From Tatumella saanichensis (GTDB lineage: Bacteria > Pseudomonadota > Gammaproteobacteria > Enterobacterales > Enterobacteriaceae), in assembly GCF_000439375.1 (NCBI RefSeq), contig NZ_ATMI01000053.1, positions 1 to 64,000 on the forward strand: DNA of 64,000 nt, given 5' to 3'. The position numbers and the translations under genes were made by a program. The stretch's first letter is position 1. Each line of letters begins with the position of its first letter. This document shows, piece after piece, positions 1-8,962 of the stretch. The notes below the pieces were generated by a model, which saw only the letters and a list, made by a program, of their open reading frames with translations, searched no databases and had not been told where the DNA came from.

Positions 1-27
1 CTGAGCCATGATCAAACTCTTCAATTT
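1..27 (-). rRNA. rrs: 16S rRNA gene, 5' end only (partial)
   Basis: The reverse complement of these 27 bases is identical to the canonical enterobacterial 16S rRNA start, which begins AAATTGAAGAGTTTGATC. The gene runs off the left edge. The leader and two rRNA promoters follow immediately at 28-405, and clpB lies next, as rrnG and clpB do in E. coli. The identification is secure; which rrn copy this is cannot be told from the window. Confidence 0.97.
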
Positions 28-76
28 AAAGTTTGATTTGCTTAAAACATGTTTAAGCGATGCTCAAGTGTAAAAC

Positions 77-101
77 ACTCATAATGAATTTCATTATGAG
101 T
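77..101 (-). other. rrn leader stem-loop next to 16S start
   Basis: A 12-bp perfect inverted repeat (77-88 with 90-101) with a one-base centre lies about 50 bases upstream of the mature 16S end. In rrn operons this part of the leader pairs and takes part in RNase III processing and 30S assembly. That role is inferred from position. Confidence 0.6.
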
Positions 102-182
102 TCACTCTTAAGACTTGATATATTTTACGTCCGAGGACGTTGATATCAATCTTGCGAGTGCCCACACAGATTGTCTGATAAA

Positions 183-195
183 TTGTTAAAGAGCG
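183..195 (-). promoter_or_regulatory. rrn boxA antitermination element
   Basis: Minus-strand sequence CGCTCTTTAACAA matches the rrn boxA consensus (TGCTCTTTAACAA) at 12 of 13 positions. It sits between P2 and the 16S gene, where the NusB-S10 antitermination complex loads on the leader RNA. Confidence 0.9.
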
Positions 196-203
196 TTGCA
201 ACT

Positions 204-218
204 CAACCGTTTAGGTTG
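204..218 (-). promoter_or_regulatory. boxB-like hairpin of the rrn antiterminator
   Basis: A five-base stem (204-208 with 214-218) closes a five-base loop, just upstream of boxA in the transcript. Size and position fit the rrn boxB hairpin. Confidence 0.65.
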
Positions 219-235
219 TTGTTGCGAGGTGGCGT

Positions 236-263
236 ATATTACTCTTTTCACCTCAGGAGTCAA
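236..263 (-). promoter_or_regulatory. rrn P2 promoter
   Basis: On the minus strand a -35 TTGACT (258-263) and a -10 TAATAT (236-241) are separated by 16 bp. They lie between P1 and the boxB/boxA elements, the usual place of rrn P2. Confidence 0.82.
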
Positions 264-353
264 TCACTTTTTCATGATTTTTTCTCCGGACCGAATCGCT
301 TCAGTCCCTGTCACGCCGCAGCGCATCGCGCTTTGCCGTGTCAGTGGGAGCGC

Positions 354-381
354 ATTATAGGGAGTTAATTTTTTCTGACAA
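354..381 (-). promoter_or_regulatory. rrn P1 promoter with UP element
   Basis: On the minus strand -35 TTGTCA (376-381) and -10 TATAAT (354-359) have the 16-bp spacer typical of rrn P1. The -10 is followed by a GC-rich GCGC discriminator, expected for stringent (ppGpp/DksA) control. Upstream, 382-405 is A/T-rich in the pattern of the rrnB UP element. Confidence 0.93.
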
Positions 382-461
382 GGGTTTATTTGAAATTAAT
401 TTCTGAATGGCGCTTTTTCATACGCTTCGTACTAAAAGACGGCAAAACAGCCTATAAACAT

Positions 462-492
462 AAAAAAAGCGGACGATAAACGTCCGCTTTTT
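462..492 (-). terminator. Rho-independent terminator of clpB
   Basis: A 12-bp stem (464-475 with 481-492) includes GCGGACG/CGTCCGC and is flanked by A and T runs, so it can work in both directions. It lies 20 bases past the clpB stop and between clpB and the rrn promoters. Confidence 0.93.
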
Positions 493-512
493 AAGGATAC
501 AGCTATTACCGC

Positions 513-3086
513 TTACTGATGGGCGACGATCACACCGTCCTGTACATCCATCTCAATGGTTTTACCTAGCAGCAATTTCCCTGACAGAATCTGTTGTGCC
601 AGCGGGTTTTCGATTTCCTGCTGGATAGCTCGTTTCAAAGGACGCGCGCCATAAACAGGATCGAAGCCGGTTTCACCCAACAGCTTCAGTGCTTCATCAC
701 TAATATGCAAGTCGAAGCCACGCTCTTCCAGACGTTGGTACAGTCTCTGCAGCTGGATGCGTGCAATAGAGGCAATATGCTCAGCCCCCAGCGGATGGAA
801 CACCACCACTTCATCTATACGGTTAATGAACTCTGGACGGAAGTGCTGACTAACTTCAGTCATTACCAGCGTTTTCATGTCCGCATAGTCCAAGGCACCG
901 AACCGCTCTTGGATCATGTCTGAACCCAGGTTTGAGGTCATGATGATCACCGCGTTACGGAAATCAACGGTACGGCCCTGACCATCGGTTAGGCGACCAT
1001 CATCCAGGACCTGCAGCAAAATATTGAACACATCCGGATGTGCTTTCTCAACTTCATCAAGCAGAATGACGGAATAAGGACGGCGTCTCACCGCTTCTGT
1101 TAGGTATCCGCCCTCTTCATAACCAACATATCCAGGAGGTGCCCCCACCAGTCGGGATACTGAGTGTTTCTCCATAAACTCCGACATATCGATGCGCACC
1201 ATCGCGTCATCACTGTCGAACAGGAAATCCGCGAGAGATTTACATAACTCGGTTTTACCGACACCGGTAGGCCCCAGGAACAGGAATGACCCTACAGGAC
1301 GATTGGGATCAGACAGTCCGGCACGGCTGCGGCGGATAGCATTAGACACCGCCTCTACCGCTTCATTCTGACCAATTACCCGCGAGTGCAGTTCTTCTTC
1401 CATACGCAGCAGCTTATCACGCTCACCTTCCAGCATTCTGGCTACCGGAATACCGGTCCAACGCGCCAGCACATCAGCAATCTCCGTGTCGGTTACGCGG
1501 TTACGCAACATCTTCATGGATTTGCCTTCTGCCTGGGTCGCTGCCGCCAGCTGTTTTTCTAGCTCAGGGATTTTGCCATATTGCAGTTCTGACATTTCAG
1601 CCAAGTCGCCAGTACGACGAGCCTGTTCCAGCGCGATACGCGCCTGTTCCAGATCGGCCTTAATATTCTGGGTGCCGCTTAATGAGGCTTTTTCAGCGGT
1701 CCACTCCTCTTCCAGTTCGGCATATTCACGCTCTTTCTGGTCAAGTTCAGTTTCCAGCATCTCCAGACGCTTAACGCTGGCATCATCGGACTCTTTTTTC
1801 AGTGCCTGCTGTTCCAGTTTTAACTGGATAATACGTCTTTCCAGGCGATCCAGAGATTCAGGTTTCGAGTCAATCTGCATACGAATGCTAGAGGCGGCTT
1901 CATCGATCAGGTCGATGGCTTTATCCGGCAACTGACGATCAGCGATATAACGATGTGACAGGTTCGCTGCCGCAACAATCGCCGGATCAGTGATCTGCAC
2001 ATGGTGATGCAGCTCATAGCGTTCTTTCAAACCACGCAAAATCGCAATGGTATCTTCAACAGTTGGCTCATCCACCAGCACTTTCTGGAAACGGCGTTCC
2101 AGCGCAGCGTCTTTCTCAATATACTGACGATATTCATCTAAGGTCGTTGCCCCGACACAGTGAAGTTCACCGCGGGCCAATGCCGGTTTCAGCATATTAC
2201 CGGCATCCATTGCGCCATCCGCTTTACCGGCACCTACCATAGTATGCAGTTCATCAATAAACAGGATCACATTACCTTCCTGTTTTGAGAGGTCGTTCAG
2301 AACCCCTTTCAGACGCTCCTCAAATTCACCACGGAATTTGGCACCGGCGACCAGAGCCCCCATATCCAACGCCAGTACCCGACGCCCTTTCAGGCCTTCA
2401 GGCACTTCACCGTTAATAATACGTTGTGCTAAGCCTTCTACTATTGCGGTTTTACCGACCCCAGGCTCACCAATCAGCACGGGGTTATTTTTGGTCCGGC
2501 GTTGCAGAACCTGAATAGTGCGGCGGATTTCTTCATCACGCCCAATCACTGGGTCGAGTTTGCCCTGCTCTGCCCGTTCGGTCAGATCAATGGTATATTT
2601 TTTTAATGCCTGACGCTGATCTTCAGCACCCTGATCGTTCACGTTGTCGCCCCCACGCAGTTGTTCTATGGCTGTGGTGAGTTTTTCACTGCTGGCTCCG
2701 GCAGATTTCAGAATATCCGCGAGAGCACCGCGTGAATCCAGCGCAGCAAGAACAAACAGTTCAGATGAAATATAAGAATCGCCGCGTTTCTGTGCCAGTT
2801 TGTCGCACAGGTTCAGGACGCGGATCAGGTCTGCAGAGGGCTGGACATCACCATCATTGCCCTGGACCTGTGGTAGTCGTTTTACAGCTTCGGTAATTTT
2901 CCCCTGAATTGCCGTTACATCAAGTCCGGCAGAGGAGAGTAAAGGATGCAGCGATCCTCCTTCCTGAGCCAGCAGTGCGCTCATCAGATGAAGAGGTTCG
3001 ATAAATTGGTTGTCATTGCCGAGGGCCAGCGATTGTGCATCAGCCAGCGCCTGTTGAAATTTATTAGTTAGACGATCCAGACGCAT
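513..3086 (-). CDS. clpB: ClpB protein disaggregase (Hsp104-type AAA+ ATPase)
   Basis: This 857-residue protein has exactly the E. coli ClpB length. Known family role: a cytosolic hexamer that pulls polypeptides out of aggregates together with DnaK/DnaJ/GrpE. Visible in the protein are an N-terminal Clp_N double repeat (about 1-145), a first AAA+ domain with Walker A GEPGVGKT at 206-213, a middle coiled coil rich in E, K and L (about 410-530), and a second AAA+ domain with Walker [15 protein letters not shown] lies 4 bases before the ATG. A sigma-32 promoter upstream and a terminator downstream suggest a single-gene unit. pgeF, upstream on the same strand, is separated by 124 bp that hold the promoter. 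Confidence 0.99.
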   Translation of the reverse strand: MRLDRLTNKFQQALADAQSLALGNDNQFIEPLHLMSALLAQEGGSLHPLLSSAGLDVTAIQGKITEAVKRLPQVQGNDGDVQPSADLIRVLNLCDKLAQKRGDSYISSELFVLAALDSRGALADILKSAGASSEKLTTAIEQLRGGDNVNDQGAEDQRQALKKYTIDLTERAEQGKLDPVIGRDEEIRRTIQVLQRRTKNNPVLIGEPGVGKTAIVEGLAQRIINGEVPEGLKGRRVLALDMGALVAGAKFRGEFEERLKGVLNDLSKQEGNVILFIDELHTMVGAGKADGAMDAGNMLKPALARGELHCVGATTLDEYRQYIEKDAALERRFQKVLVDEPTVEDTIAILRGLKERYELHHHVQITDPAIVAAANLSHRYIADRQLPDKAIDLIDEAASSIRMQIDSKPESLDRLERRIIQLKLEQQALKKESDDASVKRLEMLETELDQKEREYAELEEEWTAEKASLSGTQNIKADLEQARIALEQARRTGDLAEMSELQYGKIPELEKQLAAATQAEGKSMKMLRNRVTDTEIADVLARWTGIPVARMLEGERDKLLRMEEELHSRVIGQNEAVEAVSNAIRRSRAGLSDPNRPVGSFLFLGPTGVGKTELCKSLADFLFDSDDAMVRIDMSEFMEKHSVSRLVGAPPGYVGYEEGGYLTEAVRRRPYSVILLDEVEKAHPDVFNILLQVLDDGRLTDGQGRTVDFRNAVIIMTSNLGSDMIQERFGALDYADMKTLVMTEVSQHFRPEFINRIDEVVVFHPLGAEHIASIARIQLQRLYQRLEERGFDLHISDEALKLLGETGFDPVYGARPLKRAIQQEIENPLAQQILSGKLLLGKTIEMDVQDGVIVAHQ

Positions 3087-3124
3087 AATTCCTCCTGTTA
3101 AAGGTCGAAATGCTACTGGAGATT

Positions 3125-3153
3125 AAATGAGGCCTGTGGCCAACATATTCAAG
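3125..3153 (-). promoter_or_regulatory. Sigma-32 heat-shock promoter of clpB
   Basis: The minus strand carries CTTGAAT (3147-3153) and CCTCATTT (3125-3132) separated by 14 bp. These match the sigma-32 consensus CTTGAAA / CCCCATNT. The ATG lies about 40 bp downstream. E. coli clpB is a sigma-32 gene, so the assignment fits family knowledge. Confidence 0.82.
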
Positions 3154-3210
3154 TTTTCCGACCTAAAAAATAAGAAAAACTACACAATCAGGATCGTCCG
3201 AGGGCTAAGG

Positions 3211-3945
3211 TTATAACAGCCATACCAAAGTTGCCAGACGTCCGGTCACCCTCTCGCGACGGTAGGAGAAAAAATCATCACTTCCGCTGTAAGTGCATAA
3301 CCCGCCACCGAAGATCTGTTTAACCCCAGCCCGATGGAGCCGCATACGCGCCAGAGACCAGAGATCCGCCAGATATTTCCCGTCCGCCGTGGCGGTAAAC
3401 GCCTGTGTGGCCGCACTGTCTTGCGCCAGAAAGGCTGCGCGGACCTCAGGGCCAACTTCAAATGCCTGAGGGCCGATGGCCGGTCCCATCCACGCCAATA
3501 TTTCACTGGCCGGTACCCGAAAGCCTGCCAGCGTATTTTCCAGTACCCCATTGCACAGGCCACGCCAGCCTGCATGGGCGGCGGCGACTTGCAGTCCGTC
3601 TGCCGAACAGAAAATCACGGGCAGACAATCCGCCGTCATGACGGCACAGACCTGACCGGTCTGTGTGGTAGTCACCGCATCAGCGTCAGGCACAGAATTG
3701 GCATTACCCGGTAAGGTGACCAATTGGGTGCCGTGCACCTGATTTAGCCAGTGTGGCATGGCCGGTAAACCCGCCAGTGAACAGAGTTGGCGACGGTTTT
3801 TCTCGACAGTAGCAAGGTCATCCCCCACATGGGCGCCAAGATTCAGGCTGTGATAAGCCCCCTCACTGAAACCACCGTGCCGGGTTGTTGAGCAAGATCT
3901 GACCCGTGCCGGTGCCGGCCAGTCAGGGATGATCAATGTACTCAC
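3211..3945 (-). CDS. pgeF: PgeF, purine nucleosidase / peptidoglycan editing factor (YfiH)
   Basis: This 244-residue protein belongs to the multicopper-polyphenol-oxidase-like (DUF152, LACC1/YfiH) family. E. coli PgeF edits UDP-MurNAc-dipeptide that wrongly carries L-Ser. The family signature is present: WLNQVHGTQ near residue 63, the TADCLPV segment, and AAHAGWRG, supplying the His and Cys zinc ligands. The start is GTG, and it overlaps the rluD stop as GTGA, so translation is probably coupled to rluD. The pair rluD-pgeF is conserved in E. coli. Confidence 0.95.
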   Translation of the reverse strand: MSTLIIPDWPAPARVRSCSTTRHGGFSEGAYHSLNLGAHVGDDLATVEKNRRQLCSLAGLPAMPHWLNQVHGTQLVTLPGNANSVPDADAVTTTQTGQVCAVMTADCLPVIFCSADGLQVAAAHAGWRGLCNGVLENTLAGFRVPASEILAWMGPAIGPQAFEVGPEVRAAFLAQDSAATQAFTATADGKYLADLWSLARMRLHRAGVKQIFGGGLCTYSGSDDFFSYRRERVTGRLATLVWLL

Positions 3946-4922
3946 AGCCAGTCCATTTCATCGCGATGCTCAGCGGTATCCGCCTTCAGCGCATCGATCA
4001 GCTCAACCATATCCTGAGGTAATGGCGCATGCCATTCCATTTCGATACCGGTAATCGGGTGATACAGGCGTAACATAGTGGCATGCAACGCCTGACGGTC
4101 AAACTGACGCAGTACCGCGATAAATTCATCAGAGGCATTTTTCGGCGGGCGAGGACGACCACCATACAACTGATCACCGACTAGCGGGTGCGTCAGGTGT
4201 GACATATGCACACGGATCTGGTGAGTACGGCCCGTTTCCAGACGCAAGCGCAGACGCGTGTGCGCACGGAAATGTTCCATGATCCGGTAATGAGTAACCG
4301 CCGGTTTACCCATTGGATGCACACTCATATGAGTACGCTTGGTCGGGTGGCGAGCAATAGGCTCTTCGACAAAACCGCCCGCCGTCATGGTCCCAATTGC
4401 CACCGCTTCATATTCACGGGTGATTTCGCGGCGCTGCAGGCTATCCACCAAGTGGGTCTGCGCCGGAACGGTTTTTGCTACCACCATCAGACCGGTGGTG
4501 TCTTTATCCAGACGGTGAACAATTCCGGCACGGGGCACATCGGAAATCGCCGGATAATGATGCAACAAGGCATTCAGGACAGTGCCATCAGGATTACCGG
4601 CTCCCGGGTGGACCACCAGATTACGCGGTTTATTAATCACCAAGATATCGTCATCTTCATAGACAATATCCAATGCGATATCCTGCGCTTCCCAGCGCTG
4701 TTCCTCTTCAATTTCGGCATCAATGCTGATCTGCTCACCGCCGAGGACTTTTTCTTTAGGAATAGTGATCACTGTACCGTTAAGCGTGACCCGGCCCTGC
4801 AAAATCCACTCTTTTATCCGCGATCGTGAATAATCAGGGAACAATTCCGCTAAAGACTGATCTAAGCGTTGTCCAAGTTGCGCTTCGGAGACTGTCGCGG
4901 TGAGTTGTACTTGTTGTGCCAT
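3942..4922 (-). CDS. rluD: RluD, 23S rRNA pseudouridine 1911/1915/1917 synthase
   Basis: The 326-residue length matches E. coli RluD (326). An S4-like RNA-binding domain occupies about residues 18-75. The catalytic RluA-family domain follows, with motif HRLDKDTTG placing the nucleophilic aspartate at D139, as in E. coli. The enzyme modifies helix 69 of 23S rRNA and is needed for normal 50S assembly and peptide release. It is transcribed away from bamD; the 127-bp gap holds both promoters. pgeF follows with a 4-base overlap. Confidence 0.98.
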   Translation of the reverse strand: MAQQVQLTATVSEAQLGQRLDQSLAELFPDYSRSRIKEWILQGRVTLNGTVITIPKEKVLGGEQISIDAEIEEEQRWEAQDIALDIVYEDDDILVINKPRNLVVHPGAGNPDGTVLNALLHHYPAISDVPRAGIVHRLDKDTTGLMVVAKTVPAQTHLVDSLQRREITREYEAVAIGTMTAGGFVEEPIARHPTKRTHMSVHPMGKPAVTHYRIMEHFRAHTRLRLRLETGRTHQIRVHMSHLTHPLVGDQLYGGRPRPPKNASDEFIAVLRQFDRQALHATMLRLYHPITGIEMEWHAPLPQDMVELIDALKADTAEHRDEMDWL

Positions 4923-4942
4923 ATAAGCTTCTTTCGTTAACG

Positions 4943-4974
4943 TTGGGTTTTACGGCAAAGCCGTTTACTATAAT
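4943..4974 (+). promoter_or_regulatory. Candidate bamD promoter
   Basis: A perfect -10 TATAAT (4969-4974) lies 75 bp before the bamD ATG. The best -35-like element, TTGGGT (4943-4948), is 20 bp upstream, which is too far for a standard spacer. The -10 is convincing; the -35 is not. Confidence 0.4.
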
Positions 4975-5049
4975 GTGCTATCTTAGCTGATCATCCATGG
5001 ATGCTTCATAGAAAGCTTCCGCTAAAACTTTGAGGATAACCATTTCGTC

Positions 5050-5784
5050 ATGACGCGTATGAAACATCTGGTGGCCGTTGCCACTCTGGGCCTGGCACTG
5101 GTAGGGTGTTCCGGCTCTAAAGACATTGTCCCGGACAACCCTCCTTCAGTGATCTATGCAACCGCCCAGCAGAAACTGCAGGACGGGAATTTTAAAGCGG
5201 CCATCACCCAATTAGAAGCGTTGGATAATCGTTATCCTTTCGGCCCTTACTCACAGCAGGTGCAGCTGGATCTTATCTACGCCTATTACAAAAATGGCGA
5301 TATGCCAATGGCGCAGGCCACTATCATCCGCTTTATGCGGCTGAATCCTACGCATCCTAATATCGACTATGTCATGTATATGAAGGGCCTGACAGACATG
5401 TCTATGGATGACTCTGCCCTGCAACACTTCTTTGGTATTAATCGTTCAGACAGGGATCCGGCTTATGCCCGTCAGGCATTCACCGATTTCTCACAGCTGC
5501 TTCAGAGTTACCCAAACAGCCAATATGCCGCCGATGCAAGACTGCGTCTGATCGCCTTAAAGGACCGTTTGTCTGTACATGAACTGTCAGTGGCGCAATT
5601 CTATACCAAACGCGGGGCCTATGTCGCGGTTGTTAACCGTGTACAAGATATGCTGAGTAATTATCCAGACACTCGTGCTACCCGTGAAGCCTTACCGCTG
5701 ATGGAAAATGCCTATCGCCAGATGCAGTTAACCGCGGAAGCAGATAAAGTTGCCCGCCTGATTGCGGATAATCAGAAACACTGA
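5050..5784 (+). CDS. bamD: BamD, outer-membrane protein assembly lipoprotein
   Basis: This 244-residue lipoprotein belongs to the YfiO/ComL family and is an essential part of the BAM complex that folds beta-barrels into the outer membrane. The signal peptide ends in the lipobox LVGC with acylated Cys20. The next residue is Ser, not Asp, as expected for outer-membrane sorting. The body is TPR-like helical repeats, e.g. around [14 protein letters not shown] and [16 protein letters not shown]. It is divergent from rluD, followed by its own terminator, and sits in the E. coli order rluD-bamD-raiA. Confidence 0.98.
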   Translation: MTRMKHLVAVATLGLALVGCSGSKDIVPDNPPSVIYATAQQKLQDGNFKAAITQLEALDNRYPFGPYSQQVQLDLIYAYYKNGDMPMAQATIIRFMRLNPTHPNIDYVMYMKGLTDMSMDDSALQHFFGINRSDRDPAYARQAFTDFSQLLQSYPNSQYAADARLRLIALKDRLSVHELSVAQFYTKRGAYVAVVNRVQDMLSNYPDTRATREALPLMENAYRQMQLTAEADKVARLIADNQKH

Positions 5785-5814
5785 TTTATTCAGGCAGATT
5801 GACTTTTAAACGAC

Positions 5815-5842
5815 AAAAAGCAGCCAATCGGCTGCTTTTTTT
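5815..5842 (+). terminator. Terminator of bamD
   Basis: Stem AAAAAGCAGCC (5815-5825) pairs with GGCTGCTTTTT around a 4-base loop and ends in seven T. It lies 31 bases past the bamD stop. Confidence 0.93.
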
Positions 5843-5951
5843 ATGACCTTATCCCATCAATAATGGCCGGAAAATTATCCGGATTCAATCACTATTTGCC
5901 ATTTCCTCAGGAAACTCTGAGAATTTTTGCAATTAATCCTACGCCACTTTA

Positions 5952-5996
5952 TTTTGTGATCTAGATCACATTATTATTGTTCTGTAACGTTAATCT
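5952..5996 (+). promoter_or_regulatory. CRP operator and class II promoter of raiA
   Basis: 5955-5970 is TGTGATCTAGATCACA, a perfect 16-base palindrome that satisfies both half-sites of the CRP consensus. A -10-like TAATCT (5991-5996) predicts a start near 6003, which puts the operator centre at about -41, the class II activation position. No good -35 is present, as expected for a CRP-dependent promoter. Confidence 0.85.
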
Positions 5997-6035
5997 GAAT
6001 ATCAATTCAATGGTAACGACAGAGAGGTAAGCAAC

Positions 6036-6362
6036 ATGATGATCAACATCACCAGCAAACAAATGGACATTACCGACGCTATTCGTAGCCATGTTGAAGA
6101 CCGCCTGACCAAGCTCGAAAAATGGCAGACCCCGCTGATCAATCCGCATATTGTTCTGTCGAAAGAGCCCAGTGAATTTGTGGCCGATGCCACCATTAAT
6201 ACGCCGAATGGCCCGCTGGTCGCCACCGGCCGACATAACGATATGTATGCCGCGATTAATGACCTGCTGGCCAAACTCGAACGCCAGCTGAACAAAGTTC
6301 AGCATAAAGGCGAAGCCCGTCGTGCCTCTGCCAGCGTGAAAGACATTATCCCGGCTGAATAA
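6036..6362 (+). CDS. raiA: RaiA, ribosome-associated inhibitor (protein Y, YfiA)
   Basis: This 108-residue protein of the HPF/RaiA (S30Ae) family is close to E. coli RaiA (113) over nearly its full length ([45 protein letters not shown]). It binds the 30S A/P sites in cold shock and stationary phase, keeps 70S idle and opposes HPF-driven 100S dimer formation. The acidic C-terminal tail is shorter than in E. coli. AGAGG lies 8 bases before the first of two consecutive ATG codons. A CRP site lies upstream and a terminator downstream. Confidence 0.97.
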   Translation: MMINITSKQMDITDAIRSHVEDRLTKLEKWQTPLINPHIVLSKEPSEFVADATINTPNGPLVATGRHNDMYAAINDLLAKLERQLNKVQHKGEARRASASVKDIIPAE

Positions 6363-6379
6363 TTCCATAAGTTTACAGA

Positions 6380-6403
6380 CGCGCCCACCGGGCGCGTTTT
6401 TTA
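6380..6403 (+). terminator. Terminator of raiA
   Basis: A 7-bp GC stem CGCGCCC/GGGCGCG with a 3-base loop is followed by six T. It separates raiA from the pheL leader. Confidence 0.93.
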
Positions 6404-6459
6404 TTGACGCGCTACCTGCCAGAAGTTACTCTCAGAGTCTATTATCTAGGGATTTTACT

Positions 6460-6507
6460 ATGCAACCTCTGATGTTTTTCTTCTCATTCTTTTTTAACCC
6501 CCACTGA
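6460..6507 (+). CDS. pheL: PheL, pheA leader peptide
   Basis: A 15-residue open frame, MQPLMFFFSFFFNPH, carries six Phe codons in two runs of three split by Ser. E. coli PheL has the same two-run design with different flanks. It lies 48 bases before the attenuator hairpin and 112 bp before pheA. Ribosome stalling on these Phe codons when Phe-tRNA is scarce favours an antiterminator and lets pheA be transcribed. Confidence 0.93.
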   Translation: MQPLMFFFSFFFNPH

Positions 6508-6554
6508 CCCTGGGAGAGGTTTCGTCCTGTAAGAATGAATGAGAAGACGAACAG

Positions 6555-6583
6555 AAAAGCCTCCCAATCGGGGGGCTTTTTTA
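6555..6583 (+). terminator. pheA attenuator hairpin
   Basis: AGCCTCCC (6558-6565) pairs with GGGGGGCT (6570-6577), including one G-T pair, around a 4-base loop, and runs into six T. It sits between pheL and pheA as the leader-controlled terminator. An open frame beginning at 6535 runs through this hairpin and is not the true pheA start. Confidence 0.92.
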
Positions 6584-6618
6584 TTGGGTATAAAATAACA
6601 GGAACACAGGTGACAGAG

Positions 6619-7779
6619 ATGAGTGCAGAGCCCTCTTTAGACCAGTTACGGGAAAAAATTACCCGTCTGGATGAACAGCTACTGACCTTGCTGGCAGAAC
6701 GTCAACAAATAGCCGTGGCCGTCGGCAAATATAAAATGACAACCCACCGCCCGATCCGTGATATCGATCGGGAAAAACAACTCCTGGAAAAGCTGACCGA
6801 AAAAGGTCGTAGCCTGTCACTGGAAAGTCACTACATTACCCGTGTCTTTCAGCTCATTATTGAAGAGTCAGTATTAACTCAACAGGCATTGCTGCAGAAA
6901 GCGTTAAATCAGTCTCAGGAAAACAGCGCCAGAGTTGCATTTCTAGGCCCTAAAGGCTCTTACTCTCACCTGGCCGCCCGCCAATATGCTACCCGCCATT
7001 TTTCCCATATGACCGAAGTAGGCTGCAGTAAGTTTGCCGATATTCTGCAACAGGTGGATGCTGGTCTGGCTGACTATGCGGTGTTGCCGCTGGAAAATAC
7101 CAGCTCCGGCTCAATTAATGATGTCTATGATCTGCTGCAACATACCCGTTTGCATATCGTCGGTGAAATTACCTTGCCTATCGACCACTGTGTACTCGTC
7201 GCCGAACAGACATCGCTGGACGATATCACTACCGTTTACAGCCATCCACAGCCATTCCAGCAATGCAGCCAATTCATTAACCGCTTTCCGCATTGGAAAA
7301 TTGAATATACCGAGAGTACTGCTGCTGCCATGGAGAAAGTGGCAGAGTTACAGGATAACCGGGTAGCTGCCCTCGGCAGCGAGGCCGGTGGCGGGCTTTA
7401 TGATTTACAGGTTCTGGAGCGCCAACTGGCCAACCAGCAGCAGAATATGACCCGTTTTATCGTACTGGCACGCAAACCGGTACGAGTATCGGATCAGGTT
7501 CCAGCAAAAACCACCTTACTGATGGCAACTGGTCAGCAATCCGGTGCCTTAGTGGATGCACTGATGGTGCTACGCAAGCAAGGGCTGGTAATGACCAAGT
7601 TGGAGTCTCGTCCCATCCACGGCAATCCGTGGGAGGAGATGTTTTACTTGGATGTTCAAGCCAATATTCACTCCTCTGAGATGCAGCAAGCTCTGGAAGA
7701 ACTGACGGCCCTTACCCGCTTTATTAAGGTGCTAGGCTGTTACCCCGGAGAAGATGTGATACCGGTCAATCCAAGCTAA
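6619..7779 (+). CDS. pheA: PheA, bifunctional chorismate mutase / prephenate dehydratase
   Basis: With this start the protein is 386 residues, the E. coli length. It converts chorismate to prephenate and then to phenylpyruvate. The AroQ-type mutase covers about 1-95 ([17 protein letters not shown]), the dehydratase about 105-285 ([30 protein letters not shown]), and a C-terminal ACT domain binds phenylalanine, with GALVDAL and LESRP for feedback. The first in-frame ATG in this reading frame lies before the attenuator, so it is rejected. AGGTGA precedes the chosen ATG; a GTG three codons upstream is the alternative. Control is by pheL attenuation. Confidence 0.98.
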   Translation: MSAEPSLDQLREKITRLDEQLLTLLAERQQIAVAVGKYKMTTHRPIRDIDREKQLLEKLTEKGRSLSLESHYITRVFQLIIEESVLTQQALLQKALNQSQENSARVAFLGPKGSYSHLAARQYATRHFSHMTEVGCSKFADILQQVDAGLADYAVLPLENTSSGSINDVYDLLQHTRLHIVGEITLPIDHCVLVAEQTSLDDITTVYSHPQPFQQCSQFINRFPHWKIEYTESTAAAMEKVAELQDNRVAALGSEAGGGLYDLQVLERQLANQQQNMTRFIVLARKPVRVSDQVPAKTTLLMATGQQSGALVDALMVLRKQGLVMTKLESRPIHGNPWEEMFYLDVQANIHSSEMQQALEELTALTRFIKVLGCYPGEDVIPVNPS

Positions 7780-7781
7780 TC

Positions 7782-7809
7782 AAAAGGGCACACAATAGGT
7801 GCCCTTTTT
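7782..7809 (+). terminator. Terminator between convergent pheA and tyrA
   Basis: A 10-bp stem (7782-7791 with 7799-7808) containing GGGCAC/GTGCCC is flanked by A4 and T5. It can serve pheA and, on the other strand, tyrA. Confidence 0.92.
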
Positions 7810-7825
7810 GCTGGTCGCATTATGC

Positions 7826-8947
7826 TTATTGACGTTTATCATTGGCGGAGCGCAGCAGTCCACGGCTTTCGGCTTGGAAGGAGCTGGCGTAATCGCCAAA
7901 CCAGTGAGCAATACGCCGGAAGCTATCAACAAACTCGGCTTTATCGCCGGTTTCTAATACGCTTATCGCTTCACCAAAGCGTTGATAGTAACGTTTTATC
8001 AGCGCCAGATTACTTTTTGACGACATAATAATGTCTGCGTATAGTTGCGGGTCCTGAGCAAACAGCCGCCCGACCATCGCCAGTTCCAGACGGTAGATCG
8101 GCGATGATAATGCCAGTAACTGCTCCAGATCGACGTTCTCTTCCGCCAGATGTAAACCATAGGCGAAGGTGGCAAAATGGCGCAGTGCCTGAATAAAGGC
8201 CATATTCTGGTCATGCTCTACCGCACTGGTTCGATGCAATCGAGCCCCCCAAACCTGGATCTGCTCTAATAGCCATTGGTACGATTCTGGCTGACGTCCA
8301 TCACACCAAACGACCACCTGTTTGGCTAAACTCCCTGAATCTGGTCCGAACATCGGGTGTAAACCCAGTACTGGCCCAGAATGGGCAGCCAGCATCGCCT
8401 GCAACGGCTTATTTTTAATCGAACATAAATCCACCAACAAACAGTTTTCCGGCAATGGCGGCAACTGATGGATCACCTTCTCCGTAAGGTGCACAGGGAC
8501 ACTGATCACCACCATTCCGGCATCCGCCAGCAATTCCTCGGCCCGCGGCCAATCGTCTTTCTCCAGCGAGCGGACGTGATAGCCAGACAATGTCAGCATT
8601 TTACCGAATAACCGGCCCATCTGCCCTTCCCCGCCGACAATCACTACCGGCCCGAGATCTGGATTAAGAGTTTTAAAACCTTTGTCGTTCTCACTGGAAT
8701 AGGACTCGCGCATTACCCGGCGCAGTACATCCTCAATAAGATCAGCCGGAACCCCCAACTGTTCCGCTTCCTGACGTCGAGAGGCCAACATACTGGCTTC
8801 ACGCTCCGGCACATAAATAGGTAATCCATAACGGCTTTTGACTTCACCGACTTCTGCTACCAATTCAAGGCGCCTGGCCAGCAATTCCAGCAAGGCTTTA
8901 TCTGTTTCATCAATTTTATCGCGCAGTGCGGTCAGCTCAGCCACCAT
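7826..8947 (-). CDS. tyrA: TyrA, bifunctional chorismate mutase / prephenate dehydrogenase
   Basis: The 373-residue length equals E. coli TyrA. An AroQ mutase domain lies at about 1-90 ([29 protein letters not shown]). An NAD-binding dehydrogenase domain follows, with the dinucleotide motif [12 protein letters not shown] near 104 and the catalytic-region LHPMFGPD and [14 protein letters not shown]. The enzyme makes 4-hydroxyphenylpyruvate for tyrosine and is inhibited by tyrosine in the family. It lies 15 bp after aroF and is co-transcribed with it, so it falls under TyrR control. Confidence 0.98.
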   Translation of the reverse strand: MVAELTALRDKIDETDKALLELLARRLELVAEVGEVKSRYGLPIYVPEREASMLASRRQEAEQLGVPADLIEDVLRRVMRESYSSENDKGFKTLNPDLGPVVIVGGEGQMGRLFGKMLTLSGYHVRSLEKDDWPRAEELLADAGMVVISVPVHLTEKVIHQLPPLPENCLLVDLCSIKNKPLQAMLAAHSGPVLGLHPMFGPDSGSLAKQVVVWCDGRQPESYQWLLEQIQVWGARLHRTSAVEHDQNMAFIQALRHFATFAYGLHLAEENVDLEQLLALSSPIYRLELAMVGRLFAQDPQLYADIIMSSKSNLALIKRYYQRFGEAISVLETGDKAEFVDSFRRIAHWFGDYASSFQAESRGLLRSANDKRQ

Positions 8948-8962
8948 GACTTAAAACACCCC

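Noticed and set aside
171-368. 65-codon plus-strand frame over the rrn leader
   Set aside because: It runs antisense through rrn P1, P2, boxA and boxB, which are strongly supported; no ribosome site or family match.
1486-1935. 149-codon Ser-rich frame antisense to clpB
   Set aside because: Typical shadow of a highly coding strand; composition (Ser/Arg/Cys-rich) reflects the ClpB codons in reverse.
6535-6618. N-terminal extension of PheA
   Set aside because: The segment passes through the attenuator hairpin, and starting at 6619 gives the exact family length.
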